NCBI GenBank assembly: GCA_003482455.1
Contig: DMYW01000065.1
Location: forward strand, 1-49,965
DNA length: 49,965 nt
Direction: 5' to 3'
DNA from: Rheinheimera sp.
GTDB taxonomy: Bacteria > Pseudomonadota > Gammaproteobacteria > Enterobacterales > Alteromonadaceae
Both the position numbers and the translations under genes were made by a program. Positions 8,586 to 18,327 of the stretch are shown piece after piece; position 1 is the stretch's first letter; each line of letters starts with the position of its first letter. The notes under the pieces were generated by a model, which did not search any database, was not told the origin of the DNA, and was given only the letters and a program-made list of their open reading frames with translations.

Positions 8586-10013
8586 TCACACCGTCTGTTG
8601 CGACGCGATCGCTGCAACTTCCACCTCTAACTGTGCGAAACTGGGCCGCAGCTGTACCTGCGGTTGCAAGCAGCGGTCGACGAGTTGCTGCAACGGTAAA
8701 GCGGCGCTCAGCATGTGTTGTAGGTGGCCGCACTGCTGGCTTGTGTCTTGCTCAGCCGTGTTGTTTGAGCGAGCGCCTTGTTGGAAACTGTCTGCGTGCG
8801 GCGCGCCTGAGTGAAGTGCGTCTGTTCGCAGAGTCTGCAGGCCTATCGTCGGCTCGCCTGCCGCGGTCGGCAACAGCGTCATCATATCCGCCAGCCAATA
8901 GCCAAATGCCGCGACCTCTTGTTGTTGCATCGCCTGCTGCTGCGACGGCGGAAGTCCATCCAACGCGGTTGCGGCACCAAAGTCACCCAAGTACAGCTGA
9001 CCACTGGCATCCAGCAGCATGTTGTGCGCATACAAATCACCATGCACCAGCCGGCGACTATGTAAGTGCGCCATCACTGAGGTGACTTGCTGGGCCAGTC
9101 GCCAAATTTCAGCCAACGACAGCTGCCGCGACGGGTCAAATGTATCGCGGGTAATGCTGGCAAACGATGGCGGTTTACCCAAGCTTTGAAAACTCGCTGG
9201 AACCAATGCCATGGCAAGTCCGGGTAAATCCCCGCCCGTTAGCTGCGCTAACACGGGGATCAAATTGGCGTGACGGCCAGCATTTAGCGCATTGGCCATT
9301 TCATCTTTGGGGCAACCATCACTGGTGAGCCAGCCTTTGAACTGTTTCACCGCGCACAGCGCAATGCCCAGCTGTTTGGCGCTGTCGCCATGCGCCAAAG
9401 CGCGATAAATAACGCCCGATGCACCGACGCCCAAGGTCTCTTGCAACTGAAAATCCTGTAGCGGACAACTGGGTATTTCGCTGTGCAGCGTTACCGGGGT
9501 TGCCGGATTGGCACCAAGCGCCAACCAAGCGAGCTTGGGCAATGTAAACAACCACTGCGGAAAGGCGGTGAATTGGTTGAGCGATAAGCGCAACAAACCC
9601 AGTTCACGGCACAGCTGCATACTGTCGGGCAAGTGATGCAGTTGATTGCCCGCCAAGGCGCATTTTTGCAGCCGCTGATAACGTCCCATATCGTCTGGCA
9701 ATTCGGTCAGCTGATTGTCCGTTAAAATCAGCCACTGCAAGCCAGCAGGCAAAGTGCCCTGCCCAAACCGTTGCAGCTGATTGCCCTTAAAACTGACCAT
9801 GGTGAGGTTTGGACACTGCGCCAGCACAGCCGGCACCTCGTCAAACCGATTGTTGGTTAAAAACAACCGTTGTAATTGACGAAATCTGCTGAAGTCCGCT
9901 GGCAGGCTGCACAACTGGTTATCGGATAAATCCAGCGCTTGCAACGTCTCTGCGTGGTCAAACAACTCGCGTGGAAATTCGCGCAACCCTTGGGCGATTT
10001 TGATCTGCTGCAT
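8586..10013 (-). CDS. Leucine-rich-repeat protein kinase
   Basis: 475 residues. The N-terminal ~175 residues hold about seven leucine-rich repeats with the LxxLxLxxNxLxxLP pattern (for example LQALDLSDNQLCSLP). The C-terminal part (~188-475) is a eukaryotic-like protein kinase. Visible elements are the glycine loop GVGASG (195-200), the VAIK-type Lys ~223 in CAVKQFKG, the catalytic loop HGDLYAHN (324-331) and DFG (344-346). The canonical HRD is HGD, and the usual Lys two residues after the catalytic Asp is Tyr. Asp and Asn are kept, so activity is plausible. A ~60-residue low-complexity insert lies near 390-440. There is no membrane helix, so it should be cytosolic. No obvious partner gene is adjacent. 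Confidence 0.93.
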   Translation of the reverse strand: MQQIKIAQGLREFPRELFDHAETLQALDLSDNQLCSLPADFSRFRQLQRLFLTNNRFDEVPAVLAQCPNLTMVSFKGNQLQRFGQGTLPAGLQWLILTDNQLTELPDDMGRYQRLQKCALAGNQLHHLPDSMQLCRELGLLRLSLNQFTAFPQWLFTLPKLAWLALGANPATPVTLHSEIPSCPLQDFQLQETLGVGASGVIYRALAHGDSAKQLGIALCAVKQFKGWLTSDGCPKDEMANALNAGRHANLIPVLAQLTGGDLPGLAMALVPASFQSLGKPPSFASITRDTFDPSRQLSLAEIWRLAQQVTSVMAHLHSRRLVHGDLYAHNMLLDASGQLYLGDFGAATALDGLPPSQQQAMQQQEVAAFGYWLADMMTLLPTAAGEPTIGLQTLRTDALHSGAPHADSFQQGARSNNTAEQDTSQQCGHLQHMLSAALPLQQLVDRCLQPQVQLRPSFAQLEVEVAAIASQQTV

Positions 10014-10311
10014 GCCATTCGCTCCTAGGCGATATCATCAAGTGCCGGCGATTGTAGTGAATGCACCGCCCGCCAACAACCTAACAGACTGCGATGCCCA
10101 TCGAAAAGCGGTAGTGAGTTGATAGCAACTTCCCTATACTGCGTCTTGCCTAACTGCTTGTAGTAGCTTGTGATTTCGGCCTTTTAGTATTTTTTGTTCG
10201 AAAAACTGCCGCTTGTTATAACGGAAAGATTTGTAAATTTCCCTGCAATTTCGACAAAAGTGCGTCATACCTGAGGTGTTCAGGGCGAGCCGTATTAGCT
10301 TTGGAGTGAGC

Positions 10312-12108
10312 ATGAGAAGTATCACGCTAGTTATCATCTGGCTGTTTGCAGCCATCTCTATTTCCACCGTCGCACAACCCCGTTTAGCTTTCACTGATTT
10401 GGTGAATGGCCCTGCTCAAGGGCTAGGTGATGGTTTGGGGCAAGGTGCGATTATCACCGTCTGGGGCTATCAGCTTGGCGACACCCCAGGGCAAGTCACA
10501 GTCACCGATAGTGCTGGTGTTACGCGTCCAGCGGCTTATGTGTACTATTGGAAAAAAGCCGATGGCCAATTGCCAGGCGGTCCTGCCAACTTGTACAGTT
10601 CCCATCAACTGTACGAAGTGGCGTTTTCCCTGCCAACGTCGGCACTGGGTAGTGCTCAAATTCAATTGCAAACTGCCAACGGCGAAAACTCTAATGCGCT
10701 GCCATTTGCCGTGATCAACGGCCGGATTTTTCATGTGAAAACCGGTGGCAATAACAGCAATAGCGGTAGTTTTAGTGCTCCTTGGCAATACATTAATGGT
10801 GATGCCAGCGGCGTCAAAGCACCCGGCAATGGCGGCTTGTTGGCTGGCGACCTCGTGTATAGCCACGGCACACTCGAGAAGCTGGATTACGTCAATGGCG
10901 TGTTAAATGGCCGTGCAGGAGTATTTCTGCGTAGTTTAAATGGTCGAGCCGATGCCCACATCGCGTTAGTTAGCTACCCCGGCACCCAAGCCAAGGTGGA
11001 AAGCCCAAGTTGGGGTATCCATCCGTATGTGTCGACCGGGATTGTTGTTTCAAAATATGACATCCGCGGTGGCATCATTGATGAAGATCCGCTAAGCACT
11101 AGCTATGTACCGCCTGGATCAACGTCAACGGCCCAAATCACCGCCTCCGCTTATGGCCGCATTGTCGGGAATTTTCTTGGTGAGCTCGCCGGCAAATGCT
11201 CGAACGGCTGGGCTGGCGCCATCGTCGCGTCCGAAGCCCAATCCGACCAGTTGATGGTGCATGGCAATGAAATTGCCGATATTGGCTGTAACCAAACCTC
11301 GCATTTCCACCACACCACCTATTTCACTCGTCGCACTCAAACCGGTGCTGCCGCGACACAAGCAGGTGAATTTAGCTGGAACTATCTACATGACAACAAA
11401 GCCAAGTACGGCATTCATTATTACGACCAAACGAACGACAGCAGCAAAGCCTGTGACCCCGTCATTGGTACACTAAAAATCCACGACAACTACATTGTCA
11501 ATCAACGCTCTGTTGGTATTAGCGTCCAAACGAGTAGTAGCTACGCCGCGGCGCCTTGCTGGAGTATGGATACCGAAATCTATCAAAACGTCTTAATTAA
11601 CACAGGGCTAGGCCCAATTGCTGAACTCAACAACGGTACTCAGCCTTATGCCATGTATCTAGGCGGCGCCATCGCGGGGAATTTCAAGCTGTACAACAAT
11701 TTGATTGATGGGGTCAGTGACGAGGCATCTCGCAAATACCAAACACCGGCGGTCTTGGCTTTTATCACCACCAGAAACAGCGAATTGTCGCTATACAACA
11801 ATGTCATTCAGCCGCGTTATGCCATGCCGTTGACCACCAACGCCGCGACAGTTCCGTCTAGCATGCAATTCAACTTATTGTCGACTGACGTGACATTACG
11901 TTTCAGTCAGGCCTTTTTGCAACGCTTAACCGCCAGTACCGCGCTGAACTACCAAGCCGATCCGCAAATCAGTAGTCAAGGCACAGTGTCACTTGCGCCA
12001 ACCAGTCCTGCTATAGGCAAAGGACAGCGCAATACAGAAGTCGATTTTTATGGTCGAACTGTGTCAAGTGATAACCCAGAGATAGGACCGGTGCGTTATG
12101 AACCATAA
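10312..12108 (+). CDS. Exported right-handed beta-helix protein with N-terminal IPT/TIG-like domain
   Basis: 598 residues beginning with a signal peptide (MRSITLVIIWLFAAISIS, cleavage near VAQ). Residues ~25-135 look like an IPT/TIG immunoglobulin-like domain, with GAIITVWGYQLGD and LPFAVING. The remainder has the Asn-rich turns of a parallel beta-helix (KIHDNYIVNQ, EIYQNVLINTG, KLYNNLIDG, SLYNNVIQP), as in polysaccharide lyases and other carbohydrate-active proteins. A catalytic site cannot be identified. The ATG is chosen for the GGAGTGAG upstream. Its 3' end overlaps the next gene by 11 bases, so the two are translationally coupled. The ~300-base region before it holds the promoter but no other feature I can name. 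Confidence 0.82.
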   Translation: MRSITLVIIWLFAAISISTVAQPRLAFTDLVNGPAQGLGDGLGQGAIITVWGYQLGDTPGQVTVTDSAGVTRPAAYVYYWKKADGQLPGGPANLYSSHQLYEVAFSLPTSALGSAQIQLQTANGENSNALPFAVINGRIFHVKTGGNNSNSGSFSAPWQYINGDASGVKAPGNGGLLAGDLVYSHGTLEKLDYVNGVLNGRAGVFLRSLNGRADAHIALVSYPGTQAKVESPSWGIHPYVSTGIVVSKYDIRGGIIDEDPLSTSYVPPGSTSTAQITASAYGRIVGNFLGELAGKCSNGWAGAIVASEAQSDQLMVHGNEIADIGCNQTSHFHHTTYFTRRTQTGAAATQAGEFSWNYLHDNKAKYGIHYYDQTNDSSKACDPVIGTLKIHDNYIVNQRSVGISVQTSSSYAAAPCWSMDTEIYQNVLINTGLGPIAELNNGTQPYAMYLGGAIAGNFKLYNNLIDGVSDEASRKYQTPAVLAFITTRNSELSLYNNVIQPRYAMPLTTNAATVPSSMQFNLLSTDVTLRFSQAFLQRLTASTALNYQADPQISSQGTVSLAPTSPAIGKGQRNTEVDFYGRTVSSDNPEIGPVRYEP

Positions 12109-13480
12109 ATGGACGTTCTCCCTGTGTGCCACGCTAGTCCTGCTGACCGGGTGTGGTGGTGGCGGTGAATCCAGCACTACGCCGACAGACTCGTCAGGTG
12201 TGGTGACGCCGCCGGTGGTAACAGAGCCACCTGTGACCACGCCGCCGACGACGACGCCTGAGGTGACGCAATTTACGATCAGTACCAGCACCAACGCCGG
12301 TGGCTCGATCAGCCCAAGTTCTAGCACGCAAAATGCCGGCACTCAGGTCAGTTTTACCATCGCCAGCCAACCTGGTTTTAGTATTGGCAGCGTCAGTGGC
12401 TGCAGTGGTTCATTGGCAGGCAGCACCTATACAGTGACCAACTTGGCGGCGAACTGCACTGTCACAGTGCAATTTGTCGATGGTCGTACCGCGCCCAGCA
12501 ACCTCAGTGCATCGGTGCAAAACGCGCTAGCCACCGTCAGTTGGCAAGGTAATGTTGCCGCCACTCACTATACAGTGTCGTACGCAGAAGACTCCATTGT
12601 GCAAGGCAAAGCAATTGCCAACCAGATTCAGCAGCAAACGACCACCAGCCCGAGTTGGCAGTTGCCGCTGACGAAAAGTTTCAACCATTGGTATGTCACG
12701 GTGAAAGCTCACTACGGCGATAGTCAGTTGGCAGCAAACAGCGAAGTAGAAGTCACCTTGAACTATCAAGGCAGTGCTCGTTTGAACGACACAGCCACCC
12801 AAACCTGTTTAGACAGCAGCTTCAAAGCCGTGGACTGCAGTACCAAAGGATTAGCCGAACAGGATGGTTTAGTGGGCAGAGACGCCACAATAGCCAGTTT
12901 GAATAAAACAGGCGGCGGCGTGGCTGGCTTTGATTTCAGCAAAATAGGCCGTGACGGCAGCGTGTTAGCGTTACAGGGACAACGTTGGGAAAGCCAAGGC
13001 ACAGAAAGTGCGGGCAGCCAGTGGAGCTGTGTGCGCGACAACTTGACCGGTCTGGTTTGGGAAGTTAAAACCAGCAGCGGTCCGCAGCAAGCGAGCACTT
13101 TATTTCGCTGGTTTAGTGCCGATGCCGCAAGCAACGGCGGCAATATGGGCAGCCAAGACGCAGGAACCTTGAGTTGTGGCTTAGCCAGTTGCACTACGGC
13201 AGCTTACGTTGCGCACCTGAACGACATTGGCTGGTGTGGCAGTCGCCATTGGCGCTTACCGACTCGGCAAGAACTTAGCGGTATAATGCTCAATCGCGCC
13301 ACCACGCCTGTGTTCGACCTCAGTTATTTTCCAACCCAACCAAGCGACCAACTGCTGTGGACCAGCAGCAGCTACGCCGCCGATCCAGCGTTAGCTTGGG
13401 TGCTCAGCAGCAACAGTGGTATCAGTCTGTGGCAACACAAATCCACGCCACAAGCTGTACTCGCCGTGCATGCGGAATAA
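12098..13480 (+). CDS. Lipoprotein with InlB-like repeat and DUF1566 domain
   Basis: 460 residues. The signal peptide ends in a lipobox (LLTGC), and a flexible Gly then Thr/Pro-rich tether follows (~20-55). Residues ~60-130 resemble the divergent InlB B-repeat module (GGSISPSS ... GFSIGSVSGCSGS). Residues ~135-220 resemble a fibronectin type III fold. The C-terminal third is a DUF1566/Lcl domain with NLTGLVWEVK and HWRLPTRQELSGI. It starts inside the end of the beta-helix gene, and a second DUF1566 gene follows 11 bases after its stop, so the three form one operon. It is probably displayed on the outer membrane, with an unknown role. Confidence 0.85.
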   Translation: MNHKWTFSLCATLVLLTGCGGGGESSTTPTDSSGVVTPPVVTEPPVTTPPTTTPEVTQFTISTSTNAGGSISPSSSTQNAGTQVSFTIASQPGFSIGSVSGCSGSLAGSTYTVTNLAANCTVTVQFVDGRTAPSNLSASVQNALATVSWQGNVAATHYTVSYAEDSIVQGKAIANQIQQQTTTSPSWQLPLTKSFNHWYVTVKAHYGDSQLAANSEVEVTLNYQGSARLNDTATQTCLDSSFKAVDCSTKGLAEQDGLVGRDATIASLNKTGGGVAGFDFSKIGRDGSVLALQGQRWESQGTESAGSQWSCVRDNLTGLVWEVKTSSGPQQASTLFRWFSADAASNGGNMGSQDAGTLSCGLASCTTAAYVAHLNDIGWCGSRHWRLPTRQELSGIMLNRATTPVFDLSYFPTQPSDQLLWTSSSYAADPALAWVLSSNSGISLWQHKSTPQAVLAVHAE

Positions 13481-13491
13481 GGAACTTAGCC

Positions 13492-14004
13492 ATGAACACA
13501 TCGACCAAAACGCTACCATTGTTAATCCTTGTGGTCAGCAGCGCCACTTCATCGGCATTCGCCGCCTGCAACAGCGCCCTTCCCAATCAAGCCAGTAGTC
13601 GTTACAGCGCCAGCAATGGTGTGGTCACTGACAACAAAACCAGCTTGATGTGGCAACAATGCAGCCTTGGCCAAACTTACAGCAGCGGCAGTTGCAGCGG
13701 CACAGCTACAAGACTTACCTGGACTGTGGCGACCAGCCAAGCCAGCGCTGCCAGCGACTTTGGTTTTAGTGATTGGCGTTTACCCGATCGTAAAGAACTC
13801 GAATCCTTGGTTGACCTCGCTTGCGCAAGCCCCGCCATCAATGCGGAGATTTTTCCCGCCACCGCCGCCGTGCGCTATTGGAGCAGTAGCCCCTATTTAT
13901 CGGGCGATAGTTTGCTGTGGAGCCTGAACTTCTATGACGGCCAAGTGTTTGCGCAAGCCGGCACCGAAACCGCCGCCGTTCGGCTGGTGCGCAGCCTGCC
14001 TTAA
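13492..14004 (+). CDS. Small exported DUF1566 protein
   Basis: A 170-residue protein with a signal peptide (cleavage after SSAFA). The rest is almost entirely a DUF1566 domain with TSLMWQQCS, DWRLPDRKELESLVD, RYWSSSPY and AVRLVRSLP. It repeats the domain found at the C terminus of the preceding lipoprotein, suggesting duplication within the operon. The start is supported by AAGGAACT. DUF1566 is related to C-type-lectin/FGE-like surface folds, and no enzymatic function is assigned. A ~215-base spacer follows in which I see no terminator. Confidence 0.88.
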   Translation: MNTSTKTLPLLILVVSSATSSAFAACNSALPNQASSRYSASNGVVTDNKTSLMWQQCSLGQTYSSGSCSGTATRLTWTVATSQASAASDFGFSDWRLPDRKELESLVDLACASPAINAEIFPATAAVRYWSSSPYLSGDSLLWSLNFYDGQVFAQAGTETAAVRLVRSLP

Positions 14005-14221
14005 ATGCGCGAGCACAAGGCCCGCCAACAACCAAAGGTTGATCCAACACAGCTTGCAGTCGTATGCAAATTGGCAAGCCAGCGCAAAGCTGGCAGTATG
14101 CTGCAACATAGGTTGTGCGGTTGACGACGCAGCAGAGTGCAAGTGCTGCAGTGCGTCTGGATAACCGCAGTCCGCTGGTTGTTGGCAGGTCGCTGCCATT
14201 CACGAGTCGCTAGGGGTAGTC

Positions 14222-15763
14222 ATGTCGTTCGCAAATTCTTCAACGGGAGCAGCCCTGCCTGCGCCACATCGGATTGTCATTGTTGGCGGGGGCACTGCAG
14301 GTTGGATGACCGCCATGTTGATGACTCATCATTGGCGCGAGCAACCGGTGCAGATTAGCCTGATTGAATCCCCCGACATCGGCATTATCGGCGTTGGCGA
14401 AGGCTCCACACCGACCTTGCGGCGTTTTTTCCACGAACTGAACATCGGCGAAGATGAATGGATGGTGCGCTGCAATGCCACCTACAAAGTTAGTATTCGC
14501 TTTGCCAATTGGAGCCCGGCCACCGGCGCGGCCAGTTACAGCCACCCGTTTATTTCGCAGTTGGACCAATTCAGCGAGCTGCCGTTTTACCAAAACTGTT
14601 TTGCCCGCCGTCAAGGCCTCGCCGTGACCACAGCTCCAGAGCTGTTTTTGTTTAATGGCTACCTTGCGAACGCCAAGTTAGCGCCGCATACCCCGGCGAA
14701 TTTTCCATTTCGGATTGAATACGGCTATCACTTTGACTCAGCCTTGCTGGGGCAATTCCTGCGGGACAAAGCCAGTGCCATCGGCGTGCGACACGTGCCG
14801 CACACAGTACAAAAAATCAATCAGCACCCAGACGGTCGCATTGCGTCTGTGGTCTGCGACAACGGCGAGCAGCTCGATGGCGACTTGTTTGTCGACTGCA
14901 CTGGCTTTCGCGCAGAACTCATTCAAAAAACCTTAGGCGTGGCGTTTGAGCCGTTTAAAAGCAACCTGTTTAACAACGCCGCCGTGGTATTTCCCACCGA
15001 AGTGTTAACGGATTTACCGCCAGAAACCCGCGCCACCGCGCTGTCAAATGGCTGGGCTTGGCAAATTCCGCTACAACATCGCACCGGCAATGGCTACGTT
15101 TACAGCCGCGATTTTCAGTCGGCGGATGCGGCCGAAACTGAACTTCGCGCGCATCTAGGCTTGCTCGACAGTGAAATTAGCGCGCGCCACCTGCAGATGA
15201 ACGTTGGGCAAGTACGTCAGCACTGGGCGAAAAACTGTGTGGCGGTAGGCTTGTCGCAAGGTTTTATTGAACCGCTGGAAGCCACGGCACTGCATTTGGT
15301 GCAAACGGCGGTTGAAACCTTTATTGAGGATTATCAACAAGGTGGTTTTAGTGATCGCTTCCAGCAGCGCTACAACCAATCGATCGCCCAACGCTTTGAA
15401 GCCACACGCGATTACATAGTCGCGCACTACAAGTTCAATAGCCGTGATGATAGCGACTATTGGCGCGCAAATCGTGCCAACGAGAACCTGTCGGATAGCT
15501 TGCAGCAAATTATGCAGACCTGGTTTCAGCTGGGCGATTTGGGGCAAACGCTGGCCAAGCAGCAGCGGGAAACCATGTTTGGCAACACCTCATGGCATTG
15601 TTTGCTAGCTGGCTACGGGGTGTTTCCCCATTTAGCCGCGGCTCAGCCCACAGCGGCGCAGCTTGCCGAGCGTGACCAATTTATCGCGCAAGGCTTGCAG
15701 CCGTTGTTTAGCGGCTGCGCCTTAAACTTTAAGACGCAACGCGAGCGTTTTGCCTCTAAGTAG
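14222..15763 (+). CDS. FAD-dependent halogenase of the tryptophan-halogenase family
   Basis: 513 residues. The Rossmann FAD motif GGGTAG is at 22-27. The catalytic Lys that forms the chloramine in PrnA/RebH aligns with K89 in ATYKVSIRFANW. The halogenase signature WxWxIP is present as WAWQIP (~278-283), and the PrnA Glu346 equivalent is E353 in FIEPLEATAL. The full set of signature residues argues for a real halogenase rather than a plain monooxygenase. It needs reduced FAD from a flavin reductase, which is not encoded nearby. No biosynthetic cluster surrounds it, so the substrate (free Trp, an indole or a peptide) is open. The preceding operon encodes secreted proteins. Confidence 0.93.
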   Translation: MSFANSSTGAALPAPHRIVIVGGGTAGWMTAMLMTHHWREQPVQISLIESPDIGIIGVGEGSTPTLRRFFHELNIGEDEWMVRCNATYKVSIRFANWSPATGAASYSHPFISQLDQFSELPFYQNCFARRQGLAVTTAPELFLFNGYLANAKLAPHTPANFPFRIEYGYHFDSALLGQFLRDKASAIGVRHVPHTVQKINQHPDGRIASVVCDNGEQLDGDLFVDCTGFRAELIQKTLGVAFEPFKSNLFNNAAVVFPTEVLTDLPPETRATALSNGWAWQIPLQHRTGNGYVYSRDFQSADAAETELRAHLGLLDSEISARHLQMNVGQVRQHWAKNCVAVGLSQGFIEPLEATALHLVQTAVETFIEDYQQGGFSDRFQQRYNQSIAQRFEATRDYIVAHYKFNSRDDSDYWRANRANENLSDSLQQIMQTWFQLGDLGQTLAKQQRETMFGNTSWHCLLAGYGVFPHLAAAQPTAAQLAERDQFIAQGLQPLFSGCALNFKTQRERFASK

Positions 15764-15886
15764 ACTGGGGCGTTTTTCAAGGCAACACTCTGTTTGCTAG
15801 CCCATTGCGATCTCTAGCCGCTAAGGGCCTAAGCGTTGCGTCAGCAGCGTGCTCAGTTGCCGGCAATACCTACGTGCCGCAGTGGA

Positions 15887-16669
15887 TTAATCCTGGCTAT
15901 TGGCGGCGGATAACTCGCATGTCGCCGTACCGCTGGCTCGTCGCTTTAACACCAGTTGGTTCACGCGCTTGATAAACTCGCTCGATACCTTGGCACTAAA
16001 GGCCAAATACACCGGGCCTTCAATAGCAATATTGGGCAGGCGCACATAGTTTTTGGCGTCATCCGGCGGCAGCATTTTGTAATAGCGCTCAGACGACACC
16101 ATCAGATCGGCGCGCTTTTTCTGCAACATGTCAAAGGATAAGCCGGTGCCTCGCGGTAATAACAATAACCACTTGGCACATTGTGGGTTCTTGCGCAGCA
16201 TTTCGACTTTTTCACCATAATAGCCTTCTGCCGGCGCGATTAAGGTGGCTTGTTGCATAGTGTCATCACACCAATCTTTAATTTGATCCCACTGCGGACT
16301 GTCGACATGGCGGTAAAGATATGAATTGTTATTGCCGATCGCGCGACTGTATTGAAACGGCCCATCTGGTCGTTTCGCCAGCCCAGTGATCACCTCGACA
16401 TGTGCCGCTGAAAGTTGCTCCACTCGATAGTTCATCCCCGGGTTTGCGTCCACAAACTGCAAATCACAACCCAGTTCGGCAAAAAAGTCCTGCTGCCAGG
16501 CATCAAAACACGACAAGGTTTTGCCATCACGATTAAACATATGAAAGGTGCGCAGTGGTTTTGGACAGGCGGCGGGATCGGCAAACGCTGGCGATGGACT
16601 CAGCATTAAGGCCAGTAAGATGGCAGATAAACATGCGGCACCGCGCACGCGAAACAACAGACTGAGCAT
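15887..16669 (-). CDS. Periplasmic solute-binding-like protein (SBP_bac_3 type)
   Basis: 260 residues with a signal peptide (cleavage near PAFA). The mature part has the layout of type-3 solute-binding proteins: an N-terminal beta-alpha lobe, the central FQYSRAIGNNNSYLY segment, the lobe-crossing PRGTGLSFDMLQKKRADLMV and a C-terminal helix. Six or more cysteines are unusual for the family. The ATG with AAGGAG 7 bases upstream is used, although the frame is open earlier. No ABC permease is adjacent, so it may be an orphan sensor or receptor protein, as is common in Alteromonadales. It faces the halogenase gene. Confidence 0.8.
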   Translation of the reverse strand: MLSLLFRVRGAACLSAILLALMLSPSPAFADPAACPKPLRTFHMFNRDGKTLSCFDAWQQDFFAELGCDLQFVDANPGMNYRVEQLSAAHVEVITGLAKRPDGPFQYSRAIGNNNSYLYRHVDSPQWDQIKDWCDDTMQQATLIAPAEGYYGEKVEMLRKNPQCAKWLLLLPRGTGLSFDMLQKKRADLMVSSERYYKMLPPDDAKNYVRLPNIAIEGPVYLAFSAKVSSEFIKRVNQLVLKRRASGTATCELSAANSQD

Positions 16670-16998
16670 CTGTAACTCCTTGGTCGAACACCCACATAGC
16701 AAGTTCCAGCATGGCGGCAAGATGCCGCATGGGTCAAGCAACTGGACATAAAAACTTAATCCATTTAGCCCGCGTCAACTAGCTGTTGCAACAAGGCGAG
16801 ACTAACCATCTGTTTTTGAATTGTTTTTTAACAGAGAGTCGATTATCAGTGCCAGACAAACGCCGCAGGCCGTTGCGTGATCGGTCAAAAACAAGCAGCC
16901 ACTGAGGCTTTGCTTGAACCCGCAATGTGTCTGCTAAGACTGCTGACGTTCCGCTTGGATCCCTGTAAGCTGCTGTTTTTGCTTTTGAGAATCCAACG

Positions 16999-18324
16999 TT
17001 GCCAACGTCTCGAATCGCCCTCGCACTGGGCGCACTTGCGGTGTTTTTTGCCAATCAAAGTGTGCAAGTGCTGGCGATCCCATTTTATCAAATGACCTTG
17101 TCGGTCGACCCCTTGTGGCTAGCGCTGGCGATGGCAGTGCCGTTGCTGGTCGGATCCTTATGGGCTTCGCTGCTGTCGAATTGGTTAAGCCGACAAGTTG
17201 CACCAATACTGGCCTATCGGCGCTGTTTGGCGCTGGGAAGTTGCGGGCTTGGTGGTTGTTTTATGCTGATGTGGTTGGTGCCTCCGACCTGGTCAAGCGG
17301 CCTGCAACTGAGCTATTTTGCCGTCTGTTGTGTTGGTTTTTTTCTGGCGCTACCGCTGTTGAGCGTGTCCTTTACCTCGTTATTATTTGCCGCCACGCCA
17401 TCGGTACAAGCAAAGCAATTTGCCGTGGTTGGCGTGGTGCATAAAGTCGGTTCATTGGTGTATCAATGGCTTGTGCCCTTGTGCCAAGTCAGTTATTTCA
17501 GCAGTTTTATCAGTGGCGTGCGTCAAATCGGCGTGGCTGTGGCGCTGCTGTTGCTGACACTCCCCGGACTGATCGCCGCTTGGCGCTGGTCAACACCTGC
17601 CCTGCCCAATGCAGCCCAACCCAGCCCACTCACGGCCGAACCTGCGCTAGTTGCAACAACGAGCCTCACGCAGACTGCACGTCAGCCTGCGGTGTGGCGG
17701 CTGCTCGCACTAGGCGCTTTACAGTTATGCGGCTGTGCGGCGGTTGCCAGCTACGATTTTTACTTGCTGGTGTATAGCCAACATGCTGGCGATTTGGCCG
17801 CCGGAGCGACTGACAAAGCTTGGTTATCGAGTCTGTATGCCGTTGCGGGGTTGGCGTGGGTGCCGGTACTGAGTCGCAGCCAAGCACGCTGGGGGGCGCT
17901 CACTACGTTGAGTTGGGTCTTTGCGCTCAATGCCTTAGGCGGCGCTGCCAAATGGTGGCTGTTTGCACCGGATGCCGGACGTTGGGTGCTATTGGATGCG
18001 CTGCTGTGCAGCGTCGCATGGAGCGCCATGGTGATGTTATTGCCGCCGCTGCTGCGCCAAGCCAGTCCGACGGCGACCGATCCGCAAGTCAGCGCTTTGC
18101 ACCATTGGTTGGTTAGTATCAGTGCAGCACTGGCTATGATATTGTCTGGCTTTGGTTTAACACTACTGCAGTTCTCCCCACAGACCAGCGACACGAGCTT
18201 ACCATGGTTACGCTGGTTATTAAGTGGCGGTACGGTTGGATGTTCCTTGCTTGCCCTGTGGTTATTGTGGCAAATTCGCCGCCATCTTCAGCCAAACCTT
18301 CGCACCCGCATTACAGGAGTTTGA
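16999..18324 (+). CDS. MFS transporter with about 12 membrane segments
   Basis: A 441-residue, strongly hydrophobic protein with ~12 predicted helices in two halves, separated by a loop near 190-230. The organisation suits the major facilitator superfamily, possibly the sugar:cation branch, but I see no sharp substrate signature. The likely start is TTG with weak GAGA upstream, so the exact N terminus is uncertain. It ends 3 bases before a GalR-like regulator, so the two are co-transcribed. The context suggests uptake of a sugar or related compound controlled by that regulator (inference). Confidence 0.82.
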   Translation: MPTSRIALALGALAVFFANQSVQVLAIPFYQMTLSVDPLWLALAMAVPLLVGSLWASLLSNWLSRQVAPILAYRRCLALGSCGLGGCFMLMWLVPPTWSSGLQLSYFAVCCVGFFLALPLLSVSFTSLLFAATPSVQAKQFAVVGVVHKVGSLVYQWLVPLCQVSYFSSFISGVRQIGVAVALLLLTLPGLIAAWRWSTPALPNAAQPSPLTAEPALVATTSLTQTARQPAVWRLLALGALQLCGCAAVASYDFYLLVYSQHAGDLAAGATDKAWLSSLYAVAGLAWVPVLSRSQARWGALTTLSWVFALNALGGAAKWWLFAPDAGRWVLLDALLCSVAWSAMVMLLPPLLRQASPTATDPQVSALHHWLVSISAALAMILSGFGLTLLQFSPQTSDTSLPWLRWLLSGGTVGCSLLALWLLWQIRRHLQPNLRTRITGV

Positions 18325-18327
18325 TAC

